From NCBI GenBank assembly GCA_032622095.1, contig CP136063.1, forward strand, positions 147,117,379 to 147,181,378: a DNA stretch of 64,000 nt. Direction: 5' to 3'. Positions 12,901 through 24,078 of this stretch are shown one piece after another. The notes beneath the pieces are model-generated. The model worked only from the letters and a program-made list of their open reading frames with translations, had not been told where the DNA came from and made no database searches. The first letter of the stretch is position 1. Every line of letters begins with the position of its first letter. Both the position numbers and the translations under genes were made by a program. Origin of the DNA: Siphonodentalium dalli (taxonomy: Eukaryota; Mollusca; Scaphopoda; Gadilida; Siphonodentaliidae).

Positions 12901-14125
12901 GTCCAACATGAAGAAAAGAAACAACTTCCGATATGTGATACTGAAAATGTAAAAACAGTGTTAGTTTATCAAATAATTTAATTCAAGAACAAATTTTTAT
13001 TTTTGGTTAAATTGGCAGGGAGAACAATTGAAAATAAAAAATTTGAAATTAACATTTTAAATAATTTTATTTTTTTAAAGACATATTTTGGACTTATTTG
13101 GATGCACAAAACTGATAAGTTAGTATTCAGTCGCTATACCAACTCGAGGAATGTACCATTCTGCTAACATATCCAAAAATCTTAAACAAATTGACCATAC
13201 CACTCCATAGAAATCATCGCCTGAACCACGTGCAATTGTAAATATTTACTTCTCGATTTGGATGCAGCTATCAGAGATCAGCTAACACAAACGATTTCAC
13301 CATCGAGAGTCCCCACTTGTCAATTTGGATATAGTGTTTGTAAAAAAAATAATTTTGTTTTATATATAAATAAAAATGTTTAAAAGATCACAATTAAATG
13401 TGAGTGAAGCGCACAAATGGTTGCAGCATGCTCCTACACTGCTGAATAAATGGAGTCTGAATAAAGGAAGCCTGTTTAGGATCAAAATGTGGTACTGGTA
13501 TGTACTGTGATAAATTCAGTTACTTCCAAAAATGAAAATATCCACAATTAAAATATCAATTTCTTTTAATGATATAAATATTTATTGTAAGAGAGACATT
13601 CAGTCATAGTGCTGCTATCATGATCTTATTGATCAGATGGTTTGTTGAATGTCGTATATTCTAATTTATCAGTCGGCGCCCACTCTGGGGCACCACCTTG
13701 GCGCATGGTCACTTTGGGCCATACCCCAGAGTGGCCACCGACAAAGGTATGGGACCACCGGTCGGCTGTCACAATTGGCTATTATAATTTACATTCAAAA
13801 CAGCCAAAGCACAGAGTTTATAACCTACCGGTATCAGGGGTCGATTTAATGTTTTAAGTTTGTACAGAATTTTGCAGCACTGGGTAGATATTGAATAGCA
13901 TTCCATACCAATATATGTTTTATCATTGTAAATTGGTTAGCAGAAATTGAAAATCACATCGCAAATTATGATGCAAATCCAATTAAATCGAGCCCTGGGT
14001 ACCAGTATTTACACTTGAATCATGGTACAGAGTCATATGCTTACCTTAATTTCATTATCAAGCAGTCGAGTACGACTAACAATTTCATCTGTTGCCCATC
14101 GAAGTACCTCTTCTCCCAACGCATC
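6884..14125 (-). CDS. PSMC3: 26S proteasome regulatory ATPase subunit 6A (Rpt5), partial, four exons
   Basis: The product is one of six AAA+ ATPases in the base of the 19S regulatory particle. It unfolds ubiquitinated substrates and opens the 20S gate in cytosol and nucleus. Four minus-strand exons (14045-14125, 12290-12415, 8876-8983, 6884-6946) are all phase 0, have AG acceptors and GT donors, and join into 126 residues. These correspond roughly to residues 27-152 of the human protein (439 residues): the coiled coil ([29 protein letters not shown]) and the start of the OB fold ([29 protein letters not shown]). Missing are the first coding exon (it should lie above 14125) and everything from GVNKDSYLILE through the Walker A/B motifs and the C-terminal gate-opening tail. 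The latter should continue below position 1 if not lost in the repeats. Introns carry a piggyBac MITE and repeat monomers. The identity is secure. Confidence 0.97.
6947..8875. other. PSMC3 intron with one repeat monomer
   Basis: At 7749-7905 a monomer ('aagatggctgctggcagccatg', 'ctcccatctagaggtcag', 'ccatatgaagttgggtgatgatcag') matches, in reverse complement, the tandem array at 51230-52170. The rest is AT-rich with nothing recognised. Confidence 0.6.
8876..8983 (-). CDS. PSMC3: PSMC3 exon, linker and OB-fold start
   Basis: 108 bp, 36 codons, from [20 protein letters not shown] to [11 protein letters not shown]. The acceptor is attttcag and the donor GTACTC, a weaker donor than its neighbours. 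Confidence 0.97.
9510..9840. repeat. two diverged ~185 bp tandem monomers in PSMC3 intron
   Basis: The phrases 'gctgtaacyc...taaaaatga.tgga', 'gaaactgcaataagt.g.tatcctttcccc' and 'tgttacaagctga' occur twice at a spacing of about 185 bp. Layout is as in the other molluscan-type monomer arrays in this window; the termini are not clear. Confidence 0.6.
10012..10341. mobile_element. piggyBac-type MITE, copy 1 (330 bp), in PSMC3 intron
   Basis: TTAA flanks both ends (10008-10011, 10342-10345). The termini are CCTCTTCGCTGCT and AGCAGCGAAGAGG. The interior has a short palindrome (ggtccgtaggtactacggacc) and several TGACGTC motifs. A nearly identical copy lies at 40507-40835. The TTAA target is the hallmark of the piggyBac superfamily. 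No coding capacity. Confidence 0.93.
10990..11470. repeat. three ~160 bp tandem monomers in PSMC3 intron
   Basis: 'gaataactccagaatggaaaa', 'gtcctcatag.ggtgaacatcc' and 'ataccaaatttcattgagatc' recur three times. The array is followed by 'ggacggacgatcgg', the usual microsatellite of these families. Confidence 0.7.
12290..12415 (-). CDS. PSMC3: PSMC3 exon, coiled coil
   Basis: 126 bp, 42 codons, from [13 protein letters not shown] to [11 protein letters not shown]. The acceptor is ctctgcag and the donor GTAAGT. The heptad-rich [15 protein letters not shown] stretch is diagnostic of Rpt5. Confidence 0.97.
12416..14044. other. PSMC3 intron, repeat fragment and hairpin
   Basis: 13401-13480 ('gtgagtgaagcgcac', then 'aataaaggaagcctgttt') matches segments at 55092-55167 and 58503-58560. 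A hairpin with 11 bp arms (ccactctgggg/ccccagagtgg) lies at 13680-13734. Otherwise nothing recognised. Confidence 0.5.
14045..14125 (-). CDS. PSMC3: PSMC3 exon, start of coiled coil
   Basis: 81 bp, 27 codons, reading [19 protein letters not shown] then RLLDNEIK. The acceptor is tgattgcag and the donor GTAAGC. It matches the Rpt5 segment before the IMKSE coiled coil. Confidence 0.95.
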
Positions 14126-14285
14126 CTGCAATCATAACAGAAATGGCTCATCCAGAAAATAGTCAGATAACTGATTGCCTGTCAGCTATTGCCGCAGAAA
14201 ATAAACTCTGCCGCAGAAAATAAATGGGTCGGGGAAGATTAGGCAGGGATGATTCGGCCCATGGTTTCGACCGAATCTTCTCAAC

Positions 14286-16250
14286 TAACGAGAGGCCAAT
14301 CACGATCGGCAGATGTTTAACCCATACCTTGGCGATAGTGATTAGCTATTTTCATAAATCTTTACACCAACCTTTTCATGAGTGCAAGACTTTCAACAAT
14401 TCACAGCTTACTATTAAGTAATAGTTCCCTAGTGGAATCAGACTTATTGTGCAACTTGCTCATATAAACACAATAGGAACATGGATACGACATTCGATTT
14501 TAACCTATTAGGTCACTCCAACACAGATACATGTATGTGTTATAGAGTGATAAAGCTAATTATGCCCAACCATAGTCAGACAGACGCACCATAGCTGTTA
14601 AAGATATAATAGTTACAAAATTAAGTAAAATAACATCATAATAACTCTATTTATCTACTTCTTACATTGGAACCTGTGTCATAACATATTAAAAGTTATG
14701 GGATCATTGAGATTAGAGACCAACCAATACCTGAACATCTATACAAGTGAGGGGTGTATAGACCTTGATATTAAATATGATTGATAATGGTTGGATATAA
14801 AATATATTAATGCAGAATTATCAGATAACTAAAGGTGAGATATGAGAATGGTCAAATTGCAAATATTAGAGTCATAACATTGGATCGCATGCAGTATATC
14901 TATGGTTAATTTTATTCTAAGCCGATCATTGGAAAGATACAATGTCTGTAAACAGCAGAAATATTATTAAATGTAGGGTAAATATTTTCAAAACCATTCA
15001 ATCAATACCAAAATCTATACAGGTGAAGAATATGTCATGATCGGGTGAACAATATTTGACCAATAAGTCAGCCTCAAGAATACCAGCACGGCAGCACCAT
15101 TATTATCCTGCAGCCCAAATAAAATTGAGGGAATTTCAAAATAAGATATTTCCTCAAGTGATGAATACTCAATTGGCGGCTTATAGAAATCCTTACTGAA
15201 CCTGGCTCAAGATGAAAGAGATAATATATTAATATCTGCCTGTCGGACATCATGCGTCTATAGGATGGGTTAATTAAGTTCTCTCACACTGGCAAACAGG
15301 TATTAATTACATTATCAATTACTCTTGGGATCCATATAAGCATACCCATATGCTTATTAATTTTTGGAAAAGTTGCAGTCCTGTATTTGGGTCTGTATGT
15401 ATATTTTAAAAGCAGGATTGTCAAGAAATTTATACTATAGTGCCTATCAGAATTGCTGGAGCCTTTAATCAGACCAGGAAAAGATAGTACAAACATGTTG
15501 CTGGAAGTCTGTTTGGTAACTCATATGACAACAAACAGTGTACAATATGAGAAATATATATGATTAACCTTATAGCATTTCAGATATACTTGCTTCCATG
15601 TTGTAAATTGCCACCATGTACTCTTATTCCGCCCTGTACTCTTATTGGATTTAGCAGAATTGTCGACCCTGTACTCTTATTCTGCACCGTATGCTTATTT
15701 GGACCCAAAGAGTACTTGAATTATAAATGGCCATAACTATGTTAAAATATAGCGGATTAAACCCAAATTCGAACTTGATCTGTATTTTGGGGTGAGGACC
15801 ATTAGTACCAAATTTGGTGCTGATCAGATGAAAAATGTTTAAGTCATCCTGGCTTGGATGAATTCTATTTAATAACAAGAGTGGTAGAAAGGGTTAACTA
15901 AACAATACCAAAATCCATACAGATGAAGAACGTGCTAAGAAAGACCTAGGTAAGAAATATGAGGCAGATCAAAAGAAAACTGTTTGACTTAAGATGCATC
16001 AGATAGCATTTGTGTGCAGGGTTAATTATTTTCTAAACCGATCAACCAATCGTTACCGAAAACTATACAGGTGAGGAGTGTGTCATCATAAACATTTACA
16101 TAAAATTTGAACACGATCCAATAAAAAATACTCAAGTAATCGAATCGTTAGCATGTGTCTACGGACAGATAGACAGACAGACAGACGAACGACGGATGGT
16201 TGATCCGGACGTCAGCATTATGTGTACCATGGTATGGGTACACATAAAAA
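14286..16250 (+). mobile_element. family G element, copy A
   Basis: It starts TAACGAGAGGCC.ATCACGATCGGC (a terminal hairpin) and ends with a hairpin TGTGTACCATGGTATGGGTACACA followed by TAAAAA, preceded by a GACA/GACG microsatellite (16165-16200). Inside are degenerate monomers with 'ccaaaatctatacaggtga' and 'gtgtgtcat.at.a'. Sister copies lie at 19461-22766 and, inverted, at 43654-46099. It has no coding capacity. Class is unknown; I suspect a Helentron/pearl-type derivative. Confidence 0.8.
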
Positions 16251-16373
16251 TGATTTTATCAGTAGGATATTTGGATGTTTATATATATTTCTGTCGTATG
16301 ATATTTTATTATTATAATAAAACATTTTAAATTTTAATTAAAATGTATAAAAGGGTATCATTGCTCTAGTTTA

Positions 16374-19018
16374 TTAGCTCAACTTTACTTTGTAAAGTTT
16401 GAGCTATTGCCATGGATTGGTATCCGTCATCCGTGTGTGTGTGTGTGTGCGCGCGCGCGCGCGCGCGTGTGCGTGATTCTTCAACAATATCCTTTAGCAC
16501 GGGCTACAGGTCGTACTTTTGGTCTGATCATTATGATATTTGTCATGGGTGACTTCACGGGAAGTGTAGCATGGAAAGTGCCAAATGCACTCAAAAATGA
16601 AGTTTCTTCAATCACTTTAGTTTTGTTTTTATTTTGTAGCTGGAATACAGGGAACACATCTCCACAAAATTTATAGCATTGGAACCATTGTTTAAAAAGT
16701 TACATCATACCATAGATATGGCATCACTATAACATCTTTAAATTAAAGATGAAAAAACAGCAGCAGTAAACAGGGAATTCAACTGAAAATTTCAGATGAG
16801 ATCTCATTTACCACAATATGTCTCAAGCTGCAGAGGAGAGCTTCTAAAATATAACAGTTTTTACAGAATTGAAAATTTTTATTCGGTTCCAAAGTTATTC
16901 CACTTTCAGTGTTTGGAAGTGATCATATTTTGTCAAAAGCCTTGCTGTTACTTATGACAAATTTGAATCAATTGTTAAAATAACCCAAAAACACTACTTT
17001 TGTGTGCCTTCTACAAATTAAAAATCCACAGAATTATAAAAAATACTTGGAAAGGTTTTTGAGAAATTTGATATGTGTTCCCAAGTGATATATATTGCAC
17101 TGGTGATTACAGGTGTTTTTCCTCCGATATATGACCTCAATGCATATTGTCAAAAATCGTTCAGGAAAGGACATTTTTTTAAACAATGATAAATCATTTT
17201 TTTTACATTACTAGTGTGTTACATACTAAACTTTCTGACAGTTATGTCTGTCATGCCATCTAATGCCATTATTAAAATTTAATTTCCTTGTTAAGGTGGC
17301 TGGTAATGAGAAAATTTCAGAAAAAGCCATGTTCAGGAAAGGACATTTTTTAACGGAATTTTTGTCATCACTAATCAAAGAACTAAAAAAATCACAAATT
17401 TTTAATCACAGAAATAATAGCACATCTATATTAGATATCATATCCTTATTGTTGAAAATACACCATATGTGACATATTTAATGGTGTTTTCTTCAATACT
17501 GGCTGTAGTTGATTTGATTTTGGTGTTTTTTTATTTTTTTAATGGAATGTCTCCAAAATAACAAAAATTGACATAAAATTACATATTTTTGACATTTTTA
17601 CATGAAATTTTCACTAATAAGAACAGAATGTCTTAGATTATAATTACTGTATGAAACTTGTTTCCTTTGTACTATATATTTTCTTATAATCACCTTATTA
17701 TTGAGACCATTTCCTGTTTGGCACAGAGAAAATGGCAAAAAAATGCACATTTCTGGTAATAAAATTGCAAAAAATAGTCATATTCAGCTGAAATTTGCTG
17801 CGCCGGTCACATAAATATACCTTTATATGATAAAAAATGAATGGTAGGTTGGTCATACACTGAACATGAATTTAAGGGAGATATGTGTCCAATTCCTTTA
17901 TGCTACACTTCCCGTGAAATCACCCTCATGTAGATGGGAACGAGTCATTTGGGGGTCATTCGGCATAAAAAACATGGCCATCTTGGATTTCAAAATTCAA
18001 TCAATTAGCACCCGTGGGCTACAGGCCTGAGTGTTCGTCTGATCATCATGAAATTTGTTGTGGAAGTTAATATTGACATGTAGATGGGAACGAGTCATTT
18101 TGGGGACATTGGGCCATTAAACATGGCCACCGGCAGCCATGTTGGATTCTACTCTTTGTATGTCACTTCTTTCTTGATGGCATTTGCCAAATGAAAGTGT
18201 TAATGACACTGTAGCTCAACTTGGAAAGGGAATAATTTCATGTGTTACAGTCAATGGAGTGATTAGGAATGTTGAAAGTTGAAAGGCCAAGTTATGCAGA
18301 GAGTATAATCCAAGATGGCCGCTGGCAGGCATGTTTTTTTGCGAATGAACCCAAAATGACTCGTTCCCATTTACATGTCATTGTTAAAATCCATCACAAA
18401 TTTCATGAAGATCCGACCAAAGCTACGACCTGTAGCCGTGCCAAAGGATTTAGTCATGCAAAGAGTAAAATCCAAGATGGCTGCTGGTGGCCATATTTTT
18501 CGGCCAAACTACCACAAAATGACCCGTTCCGATCTACATGTCATTGTTAACATCCATGACAAATTTCATGAAGATCCGACCAAAGCTACGACCTGTAGCC
18601 CGTGCCAAAGGATTTAGTCATGCAAAGAGTAAAATCCAAGATGGCTGCTGGCGGCCATGTTTTCGGCCGAACGACCCCAAAATGACTCGTTCCTGTCTAC
18701 ATGTCAATATTAACATCCATGACAAATTTCATGATGATAAGACGAAAAGTACAACCTGTAGCCCATGGTAATGGATTGACTTTTGAAATCCAATATGGCC
18801 GCTGGCGGCCATGTTTTTTTTTGCCGAATGACCCCAAAATGACTCGTTCCCATCTACATGTCAATGTCAACAGCCATGACAAATTTCATAATGATACGAC
18901 CAAAGGTACGACATGTAGCCCGTGCTAAAGGAAATTGTTGACGAATCATGCACACACGCACACACGGACGACAAAGCCATGGCAATAGCTCAAACTTTAC
19001 AAAGTAACGTTGAGCTAA
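16374..19018. mobile_element. 2.65 kb inverted-repeat element with tandem monomers
   Basis: The ends are TTAGCTCAAC...(16374) and GTTGAGCTAA (19018). The inverted repeat continues more than 150 bp inward ('ggcaatagctcaaactttac', 'tttagcacgggctaca', 'atgaaatttgtcatgg'). Each end forms its own AGCTCAA...TTGAGCT hairpin. Between 17930 and 18930 are about five ~180 bp monomers ('catgactaaatcctttggcac', 'aaaatgactcgttcc', 'aagatggccgctggcggccat'). No TSD is obvious. No transposase frame was found. Confidence 0.75.
16433..16473. repeat. alternating GT/GC tract (Z-DNA prone)
   Basis: About 40 bp of uninterrupted purine-pyrimidine alternation: (GT)n, then (GC)n, then GTGTGCGTG. It sits just inside the left terminal repeat of the 16374-19018 element. 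The right end has a CA-rich counterpart at 18950-18966. Confidence 0.9.
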
Positions 19019-19460
19019 AAATGCATCCCATAGCTACCGGGGACAAAATCCAGCTCAATATTATATTGCAAGTTATTATTGCATCATTCTGTGCTATTTT
19101 TAAACTACTGAATGCGTGGGACAGCTCATTATTTCCCGGGGTGTTATCGAGTGGGAATGATTGATCATGTTCATAAACATGGATTTATATATGTATGATT
19201 TATAATAATTCAACTGAGAAGTGAATGATAGTTCTATAAGTTAAATACTTTGAAAGTAATACACCTTATTTCCCGGTATTTAATAATACTGTGCGAGTCA
19301 GTGGGGGTTATTTCAAAGCTCTTGGATGTATCCGCTGAATGATGCTTCCATAACTCGCAATTATTACCTGTATTTGAGATCGGCATACCTTGTCATGAAT
19401 CCATGCATGATGCATGCAAACAAATGATACATTGCCACAGTTTGTTAATGCATAATTTTA
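19019..19460. other. no gene recognised
   Basis: Single-copy-looking AT-rich DNA between the inverted-repeat element and family G copy B. It may represent older host sequence. Confidence 0.4.
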
Positions 19461-22400
19461 TAACGAGAGGCCGATCATGATCGGCAGATGTTTAACCCAT
19501 ACCTTGGCGACAGCGATGAGCTATTTTCATAAATCCTTACACCATCCTTTTCATGAGTGCAAAACTTTCAATAATTCACACCTTACTATTAAGTTCACAA
19601 GTGGAATCACACTTATTGGGCACTTTGCACATGTCTTATAGAGTGATAAAGCTAATTAAGCTCAATCCATAGTCGGAGAGAAGCACCATAGCCGTTAAAT
19701 ATAAAATAGTAGATAAACATCATAGCAACTCAATTTATCTGTTTATGAAACATAACATTTTGTGTTCTTTTAATTACCATTGCTATTTTTTTGTTTATTA
19801 TGTTTTGTGTCAGCTGCATATTAAAAATTCATAGCAACCTATTAATAATATTTCACCACTTAAAAAACAATCAATACCTAAACAACTATACAAGTGAGGG
19901 ATGTATAGACCTGGATATAAAATATGATTGCTAATGATTGGATATAAAGGTTAATTTTCTTCTAAGCTGATCATTGGAAAGATACAATGTCTGTAAACAG
20001 TGGAAATATAATTAAAGTTATGGTTAATATTTTCAAAACCATTCAATCGATACCAAAATCTATACAGGTGAAGACTGTGTCATGATTATCACAGATGTGA
20101 TTATTTATAGTGGTCGTGCGAAAAATATTTAGCTATCACATTGTGTTAACAGGATTGGTGAAGGATGTTAATATATTTAAGCAAATAAACCAAATGACCC
20201 TCACTATGCAGGTTAGGGGTGTGTTATTATAAACTGTGCAAGAACTATAAACATAATCAATGGAAATATTTGAGTTAAAGTTAGATAGTAAGGGGTTAAT
20301 CTTACCCAAACTAATGAACTGATAAACACAAAATAGTCAACAACAAGAGCTACGCTGGGCGTGCAATATACGCCCTCTCTTGGGTCGGCGGAAACTGGTA
20401 AAAAAGGGGCATAACTCTGGTAAAAATTGGCGGACAGAACTCAAATTTGAACTTGACCTGTGTTTTGGTGGGAGAAAGTAATATACCAAATTATCATTGA
20501 ATCCGATAAGCTCTAGTAAAGTTATCATCCGGACAACAAATTTCAGGGATTTTCTAAGTCAAATTACGTCAAATAAGGGGCATAACTCCGGTGAAAATTG
20601 GCGGACGGAACCCAAATTCGAACTTGAGCTGTCTTTTCTCCTAATAAACCCACCTACCAAATTTGATTGAAATCGGTTCACTCTAACTAAAGTTATCATC
20701 CGGACAACAAATTTCAGGGATTTTCTAAGTCAAATTACGTAAAAAAAAAAGGGGCCATAACTCTCGCAAAAATTATCGGATTAAAACGAAATTCGGACTT
20801 GAGCTGTATTTTGATATATGTAATCCACAAAAAAACGGGTTTTGCGTATAAACATTCCAAAATCGAGTTATCATCCGTAAACCAAAAAACATAAGAAAAA
20901 CTGAATTTTCTGAGTCGAAAAAGGGGCATAACTCTGCCAAAAATGGTCGGACAGAACCCAAGTTCGAACTTGACCTGTGTTTTGGTGGGAGAAAGTAATA
21001 TACCAAATTTGGATTCATTCCGATAAACTATTCTAAAGTTATCATCCGGACAACAAATTTCAAGGATTTTCAAAGTCAAAAAACGTTAAATAAGGGGCAT
21101 AACTCCGGTGAAAATTGGCGGGCGGAACCCAAATTCGAACTTGAACTTACTTTTCGGCTAATAAACCCACATACCAAATTTTACTAATTTTGGTTCACTC
21201 TAACTAAAGTTATCATCCGGACAACAGGTTAACGGACGGACGCCCGGACGCCCTGACGCCCGGACGCCCTGACGGACAGACCAATACTATAATACGGCCT
21301 TTTTTTCAAAAGGGCGTATAAAAAGCATATCATTGGATTTAGAAACCCATACAAAAAGTCAGTCTCAAGAATCCCAGCACTGTTAATATTATCCTGTAGC
21401 CCAAATGCAATTGAGGGAATTTCAAAATAAGACATTTCCTCTAATGGTGAATATTCAATTGGTCATTTATTGAAACACTGACTGAACCTGGCTCAAAGTG
21501 AAAGCGATAATTTAATATATGTCTATCGGATAATATGTGTCTATGGAATGGGTTAATTTTAATCCCAAATCTATGCAAGTGAAAGGTGGATTACCATCAA
21601 CATGGACATAGAATAGGAGAATGATCAAATAATGTGTGTGGAGAGGGTTAATCATTTTCAATGACATCATATGATGGAACTGAGGAATGTGTGGATTAAT
21701 TTTTTTCTAAGATAAGACAACAGTGTCTCTGTAGACAACAATGTCTCTAAATAGCCATGTCTGTAAAAGATCCCTACAAATGAACAATGGACTATTCCTA
21801 TTTATTCATGTAGAATAGGTGTCTTATAGAATGTTTAACTAATGCCATGAACCTGTTTCAACAGGTGAAGTAACTTAATATTGCACAGAAAACAACAGGA
21901 ATAAAGAGTCATCAATCACAGTTTGACAGATGATAAACAGGTCTGATAGCAAGCAGTCTTTAGCCAGTAGTATCAGGTGCCCATAGCGATAAATTGTCTC
22001 ATTCAATAATACAGCCATCAGTGGTGTCATTTTCTCTTAAAAATTCATAGTGCATGGCAAACAGGTATGAATTATAAAGGGCCATAACTCTGTTAAAATA
22101 TATCGGATCAAACCCATATTTGAACTTGATCTGTATTTAGGGGTAAAAAATTCATATACCAAATTTGGTGTCGATCAGATGAAAAATGATTGATTCATCC
22201 TGGCTTGGATTAATTCTATATAAAAACAAGAGTGGAAAGGGTTAAATTAACAATACCAAAATCCATACAGATGAAGAACGTGCTAAGAAAAATCTAAGTA
22301 AGAAATATGAGGCAGATCAGAAGAAATATATATGTTCAACTTATTGCATCGGATAGCATGTGTGTGAAGGGTTAATTATTTTCTAAACCGATCAACCAAT

Positions 22401-22766
22401 CAATACCAAAAACTATACAGGTGAGGGGTGTGTCATTATAAACCTTCATATCAAATATGAACCCAATCGGACAAAAAATACTTAAGTTATGGCATCAGAT
22501 AGAACATGACCATGTATGGATGGAAAGTGTCAATAATTTCTTAACTGATCAACCAATCGAAACCAAAAACTATACAGGTGAGGAGTGTGTCATCATAAAC
22601 ATGCACATAAAATTTGAACACGATCCGATAAAAAACATTTGAGTAATCGAATCGGATAGCAAGTGTTTACGGACAGACAGATGGACAGACAGATGGACGA
22701 ACGACGGATGGTTGATCCGGACGTCGGCATTATGTGTACCATACATGGTATGGGTACACATAAAAA
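19461..22766 (+). mobile_element. family G element, copy B, with nested F1
   Basis: It has the same terminal hairpins as copy A (TAACGAGAGGCCGATCATGATCGGC at 19461; TGTGTACCATACATGGTATG with TAAAAA at the end) and the GACA/GACG microsatellite at 22670-22710. It is collinear with the inverted copy at 43654-46099 except for the F1 insertion at 20343-21324. Net of that insertion it is about 2.3 kb. Non-coding. Confidence 0.82.
20343..21324 (+). mobile_element. F1 tandem-monomer element, copy 2
   Basis: Near-identical to 2034-3001 over its whole length, including the 5' hairpin, five monomers and a GGAC/GCCC microsatellite (21233-21280). The 3' end is gggcgtataaaaa, so a subterminal TACGCCC/GGGCGTA pair is visible here. 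The corresponding site in the inverted family G copy (around 45110-45130) is empty, which fixes the insertion between 'gtcaac' and 'gcatatcattgg'. Confidence 0.87.
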
Positions 22767-24078
22767 GAAGCGTTGGTGTGTGTGTTTCCTTATTTATTAT
22801 AAGCTGTGTAGCTATTTTATTTCCTCCAAAAAACAGTTGACTTGTGTACCAAACGATCACTTCTCAATGGGGGTTTTAAGGGATTAGTTGAAATAATCGG
22901 TACGGTTTTTGATTGAAAAGTCGAGGAGTAATGGATCCCGCTTGGGCGGGAATCGATGTCGAAGCGAGAGCGTCTGACTGACTATGAAAGCGAGACACAG
23001 TGAAAGGTCACATGTTAGATGTACTCATAGGTTAAATGAACTTGAAATGTCATCAGCTGTTTACAGTGAAAGGTCACAGGTTAAATTACTCAAGAGGTTA
23101 AATGAACCCAGCCGTGTCATCAGTCATCAGCCGTGTAATTAAATATTTTGAAGCCAAAATAGTACTGAAAATGTATATATTCATATCATTATTTGAATAT
23201 GTTGATGTGTTTTTATTACTATGTATATATATATCCGTTGCCAATAAAACGTTAAGTACCGGTACATAAATTAATTTTATAATCTCCATGGTCATCAATA
23301 GACCGGTCCTAAATCAAAGGCAATCAAAACCCCAAAGATTTAATCAACAAAGGGGCCGTCCAATTAACACCCACGCCATCTGAATTGAATAGGGGTTGAA
23401 TGGTCCCTGCCGAATCATCCCTGCCGAATTTTCCCTGGACTGAAAAGACCAAGCCCGAATCAGCCTAGTCCGTAAACCTGACATTTGTTATCAAAGCAAA
23501 GCTCTATAAACGTCAGGCAGGTATCACACAAATATATGCGTTCCAATGGTATGGACATTTACTCGACTTTTCACGAGCTATAACACACAATAAAACTATT
23601 ATTTAACCACAAAAACTGGCCCATACTTGTAGATCAGAGCTTCTAGTACATTTCTAGTGTGGTGGCAATGCAAGTTTCAGATATCAGTCATGTCATTCTT
23701 TGCATAAATCGAGAGCATATTTCTACCGCCTCGAATTTGAAGCCATATTGTTTTTGCAAAAAGCCGTGAAAATAGTGAAACAGGAATCGGAGACGGATCG
23801 AACATAATTGGATTCCGGCTATAACGTGTTCTAGCGTTCTTGTTTGTTACGAGTTTTTTTTTCCGATTCAAATATATATATATAACATATATATATATGA
23901 GACTAAGACCATTGACAAATAGGATACACGTCGATGTTCAGATATTGTACATACATAACATTATTTCTTCTACAAAGTACAAATTTAAACTAATAATTCT
24001 TATACTAAAGTCTAAAGGCAACATCGACGTTGGCTGTAAACAGTAAACGATTTGTTTCATGGTCAAGTGAATTCCCGC
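22767..24078. other. no gene recognised; short duplication
   Basis: A ~60 bp direct duplication ('acagtgaaaggtcaca.gtta', '.ggttaaatgaac') spans 22997-23110. A minus-strand open frame at 23677-23871 has no recognisable family or splice signals. Otherwise unassigned. Confidence 0.4.

Noticed and set aside
13642-13857. Two overlapping open frames with a GC-rich palindrome
   Set aside because: They overlap in different frames, have no family resemblance and lie in a PSMC3 intron.
17263-17472. 69-residue open frame with a basic, phenylalanine-rich sequence
   Set aside because: AT-rich chance frame inside an inverted-repeat element; no domain and no splice context.
20735-21079. 114-residue minus-strand open frame, also partly present at 2433-2704
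   Set aside because: It lies inside the F1 monomer array in two overlapping frames and repeats with the monomer period, so it is a shadow of non-coding repeats.
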